Shown here: one piece after another, positions 52,174-58,938 of the stretch | Layout: each line of letters begins with the position of its first letter | How positions within the stretch are numbered: position 1 is the first letter of the stretch | Assembly: GCF_003259255.1 (NCBI RefSeq) | Contig: NZ_QGOL01000003.1 | Location: forward strand, 124,001 to 188,000 | DNA: 64,000 nt | DNA from: Algoriphagus litoralis | Lineage (GTDB): Bacteria > Bacteroidota > Bacteroidia > Cytophagales > Cyclobacteriaceae | Direction: 5' to 3' | Notes under the pieces: generated by a model | Databases searched by the model: none | Told to the model about the DNA's origin: nothing | The model's input: only the letters and a program-made list of their open reading frames with translations | Position numbers and translations under genes: made by a program

Positions 52174-53276
52174 ATTTTCTGATTGCCCCCAATGCATTTA
52201 AAGGAACACTAGAGGCAGCAGAAGCAGCAAAAATAATCGCTGAACTTATCCGAACACTCCCAGATTCCCAAGTCCAATTGCAGCCAGTAGCGGACGGGGG
52301 AGATGGGACTTGTTCATTATTAATCGATTCGTTAAATCTGGACAAAATCCATAAGTGGACGCTAAATGCTGTGGGACAGCCCTGTTTGGGGTATTTTGGA
52401 TGGGATGGGAAGCGAAATACAGCTTATCTCGACGTTTCTACAGCTTCTGGCTTGGGCACGCTTGAGACCTTCCAAAAGGATCCCCATACCACATCGACAT
52501 TTGGCACGGGACTTTTGATTCGAAGTGCTGTTGATTTTGGTGCCAAGGAAATTGTCTTGGGACTGGGAGGTAGCGCAACGATAGACATGGGGACTGGTAT
52601 TTTATATGCCTTAGGCGTTCTGTTTTTGGATGAGCATGGAAGAGAACTCTCCGCTTTTTCGGCCAGATTTTTAGAAAAAATCAAACACATTCAGCTCAGT
52701 ACTTTTATCCCAAAAGTAAAATTCACCCTTCTTTGTGATGTTAGAAATCCATTTTTTGGAGAGAATGGTGCCATATCTGTTTTTGGCCCCCAAAAGGGAC
52801 TGGAACGAAAGGATCTGCTGGATTTTGAAGAATCCTGCAAGACGCTACTCTCTCAAATGATCAGGAAATCAAAAAGAGATTGGAAGGATTCTCCCGGATT
52901 CGGTGCAGCAGGAGGGATTGCGTTGGGTTTGGACTTGTTTTTTTTCACTGAAATTCGGTTTGGTGCTGAATATTTCTTTGAACAAACTGCATTGAAGGGA
53001 AAAATTGAATTTGCCGATTGGATCATCACTGGTGAGGGACAGTACGATTCCCAAAGTGATCAAGGTAAGGCCAGTTTTGAATTGTTACGATTGGCAAAGG
53101 AGGCTGGAAAAAAAGTTGCTTTGATTACATCGGGTAAAGGAGGAATGGAATCAGGTTTTGATTTGGTACTAGAACTCCCTCCACTTGATTTTTCAGATTT
53201 TGATTATAAAGAAAAAGCCCGACAAAATCTCGTCAGGCTAATGCATCAGGCTCTTACTGAAGGAAAATTTAATTAA
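52170..53276 (+). CDS. Glycerate kinase
   Basis: A 368-residue protein of the GlxK/GarK family. The start MNFLIAPNAFKGTLEAAEAA fits the family MKIVIAPDSFKGSLSA pattern. Other motifs are PVADGGDGT, the LGLGGSATIDMGTGILYALG block, CDVRNPFFGENGA, and DWIITGEGQYDSQSDQGK. It phosphorylates glycerate to 2- or 3-phosphoglycerate. It is coupled to the AGCS transporter and overlaps the convergent DUF6526 gene by 4 nt. Confidence 0.92.
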   Translation: MNFLIAPNAFKGTLEAAEAAKIIAELIRTLPDSQVQLQPVADGGDGTCSLLIDSLNLDKIHKWTLNAVGQPCLGYFGWDGKRNTAYLDVSTASGLGTLETFQKDPHTTSTFGTGLLIRSAVDFGAKEIVLGLGGSATIDMGTGILYALGVLFLDEHGRELSAFSARFLEKIKHIQLSTFIPKVKFTLLCDVRNPFFGENGAISVFGPQKGLERKDLLDFEESCKTLLSQMIRKSKRDWKDSPGFGAAGGIALGLDLFFFTEIRFGAEYFFEQTALKGKIEFADWIITGEGQYDSQSDQGKASFELLRLAKEAGKKVALITSGKGGMESGFDLVLELPPLDFSDFDYKEKARQNLVRLMHQALTEGKFN

Positions 53277-53710
53277 ACTCTCCGATAATCTCCACGCCAA
53301 TCTTTCACTTGAAGTTTGATTTCTTTTGCGGTTAATTTTTGGCTGATGGCCTTTTCAATCAAATCGATAAGTTCGGGATCGCTGGCGAATCTTAACGCGA
53401 TAATTTGACCTAATTTAAGCTGATCTTCCAGGGGATAGAATGATTGTCCAGTCAAATGAAAATACCGCTGTCTCATCTCCATCAGAATAATTCGATTCTG
53501 ATTTTTGAGGGCATAAATTCTAGATAACAGGGGAAGCAATACCAAAATAATTGCTCCAAGTAAGAAATATAGACTTGAATAGAGACTTTCGCTGGTGCTG
53601 AAATCCATTTTGGAAATGGTCCATCCCAAATAAATCAAAGTCAAGGGTGTCAGGACAAAATGATGTAATGGATAATATCTGGCGTGATTGCTGAAATTTT
53701 GTTTTTTCAT
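53273..53710 (-). CDS. DUF6526 family membrane protein
   Basis: A 145-residue protein with two membrane helices (about residues 19-32 and 47-65). A cytoplasmic helical C-terminus contains the conserved RFASDPELIDLIEKAISQ segment. The start QNFSNHARYYPLHHFVLTPLT is typical of DUF6526, found in Bacteroidota and Bacilli, with no known function. It is divergent from nothing nearby; a 49-residue gene precedes it on the same strand across a terminator. Confidence 0.85.
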   Translation of the reverse strand: MKKQNFSNHARYYPLHHFVLTPLTLIYLGWTISKMDFSTSESLYSSLYFLLGAIILVLLPLLSRIYALKNQNRIILMEMRQRYFHLTGQSFYPLEDQLKLGQIIALRFASDPELIDLIEKAISQKLTAKEIKLQVKDWRGDYRRV

Positions 53711-53729
53711 GGGTAAATTTTTGGCTAAA

Positions 53730-53755
53730 AAAAAAAAGGAGGCTTAGCCTCCTTT
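53730..53755 (-). terminator. Terminator of the 49-aa membrane protein gene
   Basis: GGAGGC pairs with GCCTCC around TTA (53738-53752); on the minus strand it is followed by a long T run. Confidence 0.8.
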
Positions 53756-53772
53756 CATAAGATTTGTAGAAA

Positions 53773-53922
53773 TTAATGATCAGCCTTTTTCTTTTTGCTG
53801 AAAGTACTTCGAGCATCAATTGCAGATAGACCTGCTCCAAGTCCAATTAGTATACAGACAATCAGTATAAAAAGCTGAGCACCTGGCATAATTGGAGAAC
53901 TGAAAATATCTAGTAGTGTCAT
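53773..53922 (-). CDS. Small single-pass membrane protein, 49 aa
   Basis: Reading the minus strand from the ATG at 53922 gives MTLLDIFSSPIMPGAQLF, then one hydrophobic helix (FILIVCILIGLGAGLSAI, residues about 18-35). A short basic tail follows (FSKKKKADH) before TAA at 53773. A terminator hairpin lies just downstream. The helix, positive-inside tail and terminator support a real small gene. No function is known. Confidence 0.6.
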   Translation of the reverse strand: MTLLDIFSSPIMPGAQLFILIVCILIGLGAGLSAIDARSTFSKKKKADH

Positions 53923-54016
53923 TTGCTATAATTTGTGATTCACATGAATGCACGAAGATAGGGTAGGAAGTCGATTTTACAAAAGTAAAATACTGAATCT
54001 AAAGCAACCTTAGTGA

Positions 54017-54223
54017 TTAATCCAGATCGTCTTCAAAATCATCTTCTTCAATATCCTCATCATCTCCGAAGTCATCCTCATCCTCCCCAAAATCTACGAT
54101 GTTGTCATCCAGAAATTCTGTGTCTTCATCTAGATCGTATCCATCTTCAAAGTCATCTTCGAATTCATCTTCTTCTTCTTCGAAATCTTCAATTTCATCG
54201 AAATCATCTTCAAAATCCTCCAT
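54017..54223 (-). CDS. Extremely acidic small protein (Asp/Glu-rich)
   Basis: A 68-residue protein in which 45 residues are Asp or Glu and none is Lys, Arg, His, Cys or Pro. Phe recurs about every 4-10 residues in DxFE/EDDF patterns. The opposite strand is also open but would encode a His/Pro/Leu-rich peptide, which is an artefact of the acidic codons. It may be disordered, a metal or cation binder, a DNA mimic or a histone-like chaperone; nothing in the sequence decides. The minus-strand orientation matches its neighbours. Confidence 0.6.
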   Translation of the reverse strand: MEDFEDDFDEIEDFEEEEDEFEDDFEDGYDLDEDTEFLDDNIVDFGEDEDDFGDDEDIEEDDFEDDLD

Positions 54224-54278
54224 AGCTGTTTCAAAAGGGGTTAAATTTTATTCTTCACGAAATAAGACAAAATTTTAA

Positions 54279-54764
54279 TTACACCAATACAGGTAACTCT
54301 AATTTTTTTTCCAACTCAGATTCAATCAGACTATAATTTTCAGTGATCCACTTTTCTCTCAAAAGTTTTGCCCAAGTTTCCATGTATAGTATGACATCTT
54401 CTCTTGAATTTTTATTCAGTTGATCTCTTTTTTCTATTGGTATTTGAGCAAGAATCAGCGGGTCTGAGAGTTTTTCCAAATTGGCCAAGTCCTCCAGCGT
54501 AAGTCCAAAATCCAACATTGTCGAAATCATTAAATCAATTGGATATCCACTGCTGGGACAATAATCAAGGAGTTGTTCATTCCAGTCCCCATGCTTTTGC
54601 ATAGCGTATCGGTGAATATCAGCTTTACTGAGATGCGTAAGTTCCTGAGCTAAATTACCGCAATTACAAGCTCCCATATGACCCCATTGGTAAGCTGCCC
54701 CATTGGATAATTTCTGAACTGTTTTTTCGATTGCATCTATCAAACTTGGATTTGCACTTGCCAT
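54279..54764 (-). CDS. Conserved hypothetical protein with CxC motif
   Basis: A 161-residue soluble, mostly helical protein. A distinctive block near residues 25-75 reads YQWGHMGACNCGNLAQELT, then a HRYAMQKHGDW segment and CPSSGYPIDLMI. The CNC pair, the His residues and Cys69 could bind a metal. The rest is helical (LEDLANLEKLSDP). I do not recognise a named domain. It lies between the acidic protein and the receiver gene, all on the same strand. Confidence 0.78.
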   Translation of the reverse strand: MASANPSLIDAIEKTVQKLSNGAAYQWGHMGACNCGNLAQELTHLSKADIHRYAMQKHGDWNEQLLDYCPSSGYPIDLMISTMLDFGLTLEDLANLEKLSDPLILAQIPIEKRDQLNKNSREDVILYMETWAKLLREKWITENYSLIESELEKKLELPVLV

Positions 54765-54827
54765 AATCTCTTTTTTTGGTATTAACCAATTTCGGGATTC
54801 TAAGTTTGAAAATGTTCAAGAAGGCAA

Positions 54828-54857
54828 AAAAAAACTGATCGAAATTGGATCAGTTGA
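54828..54857 (-). terminator. Terminator of the receiver gene
   Basis: AACTGATC (54833-54840) pairs with GATCAGTT (54848-54855), followed on the minus strand by nine T. The hairpin includes the stop codon of the receiver gene. Confidence 0.85.
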
Positions 54858-55206
54858 AGATGGACTTGATGTACTTTTTAATTAATGGCTTGGAGAGGTA
54901 ATCTTTTACAAGATCGTATTGGCTAGCCTTTGAAATGTCCCGCTGATCTACTGAGCTACTCAAGATATAAATTTGAGCATCGTTGTTTTCTGGCTGAAAG
55001 TGATCTAAAAAATCCCAACCGTTCATTTCTGGCATATTGAGGTCCAAAAAAAGATAATTGGGCCGAAGTGAATTTATTTCGTTCAATGCAGTTTTTGCAC
55101 TTTGGAATTTGTGAAATGTACAAGGTTCCTTGACATTTTTCAAAATTAGCTTTTCTGTCACGAAAGTGCTAATTGGGTCATCGTCTATCAGAACTATTGT
55201 GAGCAT
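54850..55206 (-). CDS. Stand-alone response regulator receiver protein
   Basis: A 118-residue single receiver (CheY-like) domain. The acidic pair is in IVLIDDDPIST, the phospho-acceptor Asp in LFLDLNMPEMNGWDF near residue 55, the switch Ser in IYILSSS, and the conserved Lys in YLSKPL near residue 106. It has no output domain, so it would act through protein contacts or in a phosphorelay, as many such Bacteroidota proteins do. It has a near-perfect promoter and a tight terminator, so it is expressed alone. A partner kinase is not adjacent. Confidence 0.92.
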   Translation of the reverse strand: MLTIVLIDDDPISTFVTEKLILKNVKEPCTFHKFQSAKTALNEINSLRPNYLFLDLNMPEMNGWDFLDHFQPENNDAQIYILSSSVDQRDISKASQYDLVKDYLSKPLIKKYIKSIFN

Positions 55207-55248
55207 CGAAGTGCAAAAATTTGATTTTGAAATACATTAATAATCATA

Positions 55249-55279
55249 CAAAACTACAATCTTTTTCTTATTGTTCAAA
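55249..55279 (-). promoter_or_regulatory. Promoter TTTG-N19-TAGTTTTG of the receiver gene
   Basis: On the minus strand TTTG (55279-55276), a 19-bp spacer and TAGTTTTG (55256-55249) match the Bacteroidota housekeeping consensus exactly. It is the clearest full promoter in the window. The start codon lies 42 bp downstream. Confidence 0.8.
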
Positions 55280-55305
55280 TACTTTGCCAGAAATCATGTC
55301 ACTAT

Positions 55306-55632
55306 TCAAAGAATTTGACTTCTTTTTTTGAATTTTTCTTTGCCTTTCAATAAATCAAAGAACATAATGAAGTCCGACGCGAGGCTGAAGAGGGGATATT
55401 GGAAAGTGGCGGGTTTGTTTTTTTCGAAGAAGAAATGGCCAACCCACGCAAAACCATAGCCAACAATCGGGATGCAAAGAAAGAGAAGGTAGTTTCCAGT
55501 CGTGAATCCTACACCCAAAATCACAAACAGTAAGCCTGTTCCAATGAAATGAAGGATGCGGCAGGTCGTGTTCTGGTGCTCCTCCAAATAGTAAGGATAG
55601 AATTCCTTAAGGGTTGTATATTTCTTTTCCAT
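55306..55632 (-). CDS. Mpo1-like (DUF962) membrane protein
   Basis: A 108-residue protein. It opens LKEFYPYYLEEHQNTTCRILHFIGT and carries the His residues of the family: EEHQN, LHFIG and VGHFFFEKN. Two to three hydrophobic segments are present. The fungal homologue Mpo1 is an iron-dependent dioxygenase that alpha-oxidises 2-hydroxy fatty acids; bacterial members may do similar lipid chemistry. It starts 1 nt after the DUF4136 gene ends, so the two form an operon. Confidence 0.85.
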   Translation of the reverse strand: MEKKYTTLKEFYPYYLEEHQNTTCRILHFIGTGLLFVILGVGFTTGNYLLFLCIPIVGYGFAWVGHFFFEKNKPATFQYPLFSLASDFIMFFDLLKGKEKFKKRSQIL

Positions 55633-55633
55633 T

Positions 55634-56197
55634 TCATCTTTGGTTTTTCTGTTCTAGAAACGTCTTTAAGACTGCATCTAGAGTTTTTTCGACTTTTTTT
55701 TGTTTTGTTTTTGGACTGCTGACCTCTGTAACTCCAGTTAAAGTCATCAAAAATTTGTCCTGGACAGGATCAATAAAATCTACGATTACCTGCAGAAGCT
55801 CATAATTACTGGTAGTCACTCGGTTAGTTTCAAATGGATTGTATATCCAAGGGTTATATACTCTATATCCCCAAAATGGGTAGGGATTGTTATTGGTGAC
55901 GGTTTCCCGCTGTCTGAGATCTTCATTCGAGTGGTATCGAATGACCACATCCGGTTTTATAGGGTCATAGGTCATTCCGTTACTTTCAAGTGTTTCTTGT
56001 ATCTGAGATTGAACCAGCTCATCAAGGAATTGTGCAGAAAATCCCCGCATGCCGATCTCTTTATTGATAATGACGAAGGATTGATAGGGACGCGCAATAG
56101 GAATTTCATTGTTTTCATTGAATACGTCGATTGCGGTACAGGAGACAAAAAATGATGCTGCCAGCAGCATTAGAGAAGGCCGAAATTTCCGAAACAT
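55634..56197 (-). CDS. DUF4136 lipoprotein
   Basis: A 187-residue lipoprotein. Its signal is MFRKFRPSLMLLAASFFVSC (Cys20). The mature DUF4136 domain includes YQSFVIINKEIG, a VVIRYHSNEDLRQ strand, and YELLQVIVDFIDPVQDKFLM, ending in a basic helix. The ATG at 56197 gives a normal signal peptide; an ATG at 56233 would add 12 residues before it. DUF4136 proteins are outer-membrane-associated lipoproteins of unknown function. It is co-transcribed with the DUF962 gene. Confidence 0.83.
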   Translation of the reverse strand: MFRKFRPSLMLLAASFFVSCTAIDVFNENNEIPIARPYQSFVIINKEIGMRGFSAQFLDELVQSQIQETLESNGMTYDPIKPDVVIRYHSNEDLRQRETVTNNNPYPFWGYRVYNPWIYNPFETNRVTTSNYELLQVIVDFIDPVQDKFLMTLTGVTEVSSPKTKQKKVEKTLDAVLKTFLEQKNQR

Positions 56198-56314
56198 TGG
56201 GTGTTGGGTTTGAACATTAGGATAGTTCTTCATTGATGAAAGTTACTTTTTCTTCTCAAACGAAAAAACATCAGTCTTTATTCCTGAAATTTTCTTTCGA
56301 ATGAGCTGGTTTGT

Positions 56315-56322
56315 TATTTTTG
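56315..56322 (+). promoter_or_regulatory. -7 promoter element TATTTTTG
   Basis: A perfect TAnnTTTG ending only 13 bp before the dCMP deaminase ATG at 56336. The transcript would have a leader of a few bases or none. A possible -33 TTTC lies 16 bp upstream. Confidence 0.45.
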
Positions 56323-56335
56323 CCAACCGAAAGTT

Positions 56336-56818
56336 ATGAGCAGACCTGATTTTGACGATATTTTTATGGAGTTGGCAGTTAATCTTGCCAAACGTTCGCA
56401 CTGTATCAAAAAGCACGTTGGTGCAGTTTTGACTAAAGAAACCAGGATCATCTCGATCGGGTATAATGGACCTCCCGCGGGAACCCATAATTGTGATTTG
56501 GAATTTCCGGAGCACGGCTGTGCACGCGATAGCAAGGGAAGCTGCTCGCTGGCCCTCCATGCAGAGCAGAATGCGATTCTTTATGCTGTCAAAAACAACA
56601 CTTCCGTGGAAGGCTCCACATTGTACGTAACTTTGTCCCCTTGTTTGGCTTGTGCCAGAATTATCTTTTCTATGGGGATTTCTAAGGTAGTTTACCTCTT
56701 TTCTTATGCAGAATACAAAGGAATCGGGTCGGACGAAGGGGTGGATTTCCTGAAGAAATTCGGAGTGAAAGTGGAACGCTACCGAAAAGAACTGGCGGTA
56801 TCTGACCAGCTGATCTAA
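56336..56818 (+). CDS. dCMP deaminase (ComEB-like)
   Basis: A 160-residue zinc-dependent deaminase. The zinc and catalytic motif HAEQNAI lies near residue 81 and SPCLACARII near residue 105. SIGYNGPPAGTHNCD is typical of deoxycytidylate deaminases. It converts dCMP to dUMP for dTTP synthesis. Its 3' end overlaps convergent murB by 4 nt. The promoter box suggests a leaderless or very short-leader transcript. Confidence 0.9.
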   Translation: MSRPDFDDIFMELAVNLAKRSHCIKKHVGAVLTKETRIISIGYNGPPAGTHNCDLEFPEHGCARDSKGSCSLALHAEQNAILYAVKNNTSVEGSTLYVTLSPCLACARIIFSMGISKVVYLFSYAEYKGIGSDEGVDFLKKFGVKVERYRKELAVSDQLI

Positions 56819-57828
56819 ATGAAATTGACTTCGGGTTGAAGCTGAATGCCAAATTTCTCCATCACGGACTGTTGGATCTGTTGAGCTAAGGAAATTATAT
56901 CTTCCCCCTTACCATTACCGTAATTAACCAAAACCAACGCTTGTTTGGAATGGACACCTACCTCACCGAATCTTTTTCCTTTCCAGCCAGCTTGCTCGAT
57001 CAGCCATCCTGCAGGGACTTTTACCCCCTCATTTAAAATATAGCCAGGAATCTCAGGAAAAACTGTCTTCAATTCATTGAACTGACTAGTAAGGATGGTT
57101 GGGTTCTTAAAAAATGACCCCGCATTTCCGATCACTTTGGGATCTGGAAGCTTAGATGTACGGATAGCAATGACAGCCTCACTGATCTCCCGAATGCCTG
57201 GCTGATCGATGCCTTTTTCCTTTAAAACATCTCGAATAGCTCCGTATTCTATATTCAAATCCGGTTTTTTCTTCAGTTTGAAAATCACCGAGCAAATAAT
57301 GTATTGATCTTTTAATTCATTTTTGAAGACACTTTCTCTGTAGCCAAACTTACAATCCTGCTTTGAAAAAGTTTTGATGCGTAAAGTGGCTTTTTCCAAA
57401 GCCTCCAAGCTTTCAAAGACATCTTGTATTTCGACACCATAGGCTCCGATATTTTGCATGGGAGAAGCCCCCACAGTTCCTGGGATTAGCGAGAGATTTT
57501 CCAATCCAGCCCAATTGTGATCGATGGCATAACTTACCAAGTCATGCCAGATCACCCCGGCACCCACTTTAACCCAATAGTGTGCATCGTCTTCAGCAAT
57601 CAGTTCGATTCCTTGGATTTCCATTTTTATTACCAAACCATTGAAGTCTGCTGTCAGCAGAATATTACTTCCACCGCCGAGAATTAAAACTTTCTCGTTG
57701 CGATCTTTTGCCCAACTCAGTGCTTCTGCCAGACTTTCACTACTCCCGACAATGGTAAAAAATCGTGCATTTCTAGCAATTCCAAAAGTGTTCAGTCGCT
57801 GTAGCGAAATGTTTTCTTGTATATTCAT
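56815..57828 (-). CDS. murB: UDP-N-acetylmuramate dehydrogenase
   Basis: A 337-residue FAD enzyme of the type I MurB length. The FAD-binding segments are VLILGGGSNILL and LSLIPGTVGASPMQNIGAYGVE. The catalytic Ser is in VIGNAGSFFKNP. It reduces UDP-GlcNAc-enolpyruvate to UDP-MurNAc in peptidoglycan synthesis. The ATG at 57828 gives the family N-terminus (MNIQENISLQRLNTFGI); an open frame further upstream overlaps the divergent deacylase gene and is not coding. Confidence 0.95.
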   Translation of the reverse strand: MNIQENISLQRLNTFGIARNARFFTIVGSSESLAEALSWAKDRNEKVLILGGGSNILLTADFNGLVIKMEIQGIELIAEDDAHYWVKVGAGVIWHDLVSYAIDHNWAGLENLSLIPGTVGASPMQNIGAYGVEIQDVFESLEALEKATLRIKTFSKQDCKFGYRESVFKNELKDQYIICSVIFKLKKKPDLNIEYGAIRDVLKEKGIDQPGIREISEAVIAIRTSKLPDPKVIGNAGSFFKNPTILTSQFNELKTVFPEIPGYILNEGVKVPAGWLIEQAGWKGKRFGEVGVHSKQALVLVNYGNGKGEDIISLAQQIQQSVMEKFGIQLQPEVNFI

Positions 57829-57906
57829 GCACTTGGTTTTGACTTGCGAAATAAGCAAGATTTTGAGCCAAAGTGAAACGAAACCACCAATCTTGCTGTC
57901 CATTTC

Positions 57907-58851
57907 ATGAAAGAAGTGCTGATCAATGGAGTCCGGATCAGATCCGGGCAATCTGTCAACATAGAGTTACCAATTGCCAAACTTCCTACGCATACGTTAA
58001 TCGATCTGCCAATTTTCATTCGATCAGCAAAAGAAGAAGGCCCAGTAGTCCTGATCAGCGGGGGAGTACATGGAGACGAGATTAATGGGATTTTTACGGC
58101 CAAACGAATCCTGGAAGAAATTGACTCGGGTGTAGAGCTCCTCAAAGGAACCTTGATCGTTATTCCCTTGGTGAATATTTATGGATTTCTTTCCAATAGC
58201 AGGACTTTTCCAGATGGCCGTGATCTAAACAGGAGCTTCCCTGGCAATAAAAAAGGTTCTTTGGCGTCCAGGATTGCCTACATCCTGAGTGAGCAGATTA
58301 TTCCCCAGATTGATTTTGGGATCGATTTTCATACTGGAGGTAGAATGCTATCCAATCAACCGCAAATCCGGGTAGATTTTAAGGACAAAGTTGCATTGGA
58401 GTTGGCCAAAGCCTTTGGGACTCATTTTGTGGTGAATTCCAAACATATTGAGAAGTCGTTCAGGAAGACCGCCTACAATGCTAGGAAACACCTCCTGGTT
58501 TTCGAAGGAGGAGAAAGTATGCGATTGGATAATTTCGCCATTGATGAAGGGATATTGGGTACCAAAAGACTCCTAAACCATCTTGGGATGATCTATGCAC
58601 CTATTGCACCTCAGGCTACGCTAGTAATGAAGGACAGCGAATGGACTCGGGGTAAGGCTTCGGGGATATTTTTCTCGTCAGTAAAACTTGGTGAATCTGT
58701 CAAAAAGGGACAAATCATAGCCCGGATTTCAGATCCTTATGGTCAGGTGATTGTACCTGTCAAAGCAAATGCGAATGGTCATGTGATTGGACTAAATAAC
58801 AATCCTGTGGTCAATGTCGGAGATGCACTGATTCATATCGGAAGGGAATAG
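57907..58851 (+). CDS. Succinylglutamate desuccinylase/aspartoacylase family protein
   Basis: A 314-residue M14-like zinc deacylase. Zinc ligands are visible in SGGVHGDEINGI and IDFHTGG, with DGRDLNRSFPG carrying substrate-binding Arg residues. A beta-rich C-terminal domain ends with a biotinyl-like PVKANANGHVIGLNNNPVV. It would release an acyl group from an N-acyl amino acid or related amide. It is divergent from murB (78 bp) and ends in a terminator. Confidence 0.88.
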   Translation: MKEVLINGVRIRSGQSVNIELPIAKLPTHTLIDLPIFIRSAKEEGPVVLISGGVHGDEINGIFTAKRILEEIDSGVELLKGTLIVIPLVNIYGFLSNSRTFPDGRDLNRSFPGNKKGSLASRIAYILSEQIIPQIDFGIDFHTGGRMLSNQPQIRVDFKDKVALELAKAFGTHFVVNSKHIEKSFRKTAYNARKHLLVFEGGESMRLDNFAIDEGILGTKRLLNHLGMIYAPIAPQATLVMKDSEWTRGKASGIFFSSVKLGESVKKGQIIARISDPYGQVIVPVKANANGHVIGLNNNPVVNVGDALIHIGRE

Positions 58852-58891
58852 TCAAGTTCTTGGCTGATTTTGCCTTGAAACAAAAACAAAA

Positions 58892-58916
58892 AAAAGCACC
58901 GATCACCCGGTGCTTT
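58892..58916. terminator. Bidirectional terminator
   Basis: AAGCACCG pairs with CGGTGCTT around ATCACC, with an A run before and T after, between convergent genes. Confidence 0.85.
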
Positions 58917-58938
58917 CTTATTTTCTTCTGATCAGTTA

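Noticed and set aside
54013..54225. Plus-strand frame encoding a His/Pro/Leu-rich 70-residue peptide
   Set aside because: It is the complement of the acidic gene's GAT/GAA codons. The minus-strand frame fits the orientation of its neighbours.
57829..57951. N-terminal extension of murB
   Set aside because: The extra 41 codons overlap the divergent deacylase start and do not resemble the MurB N-terminus.
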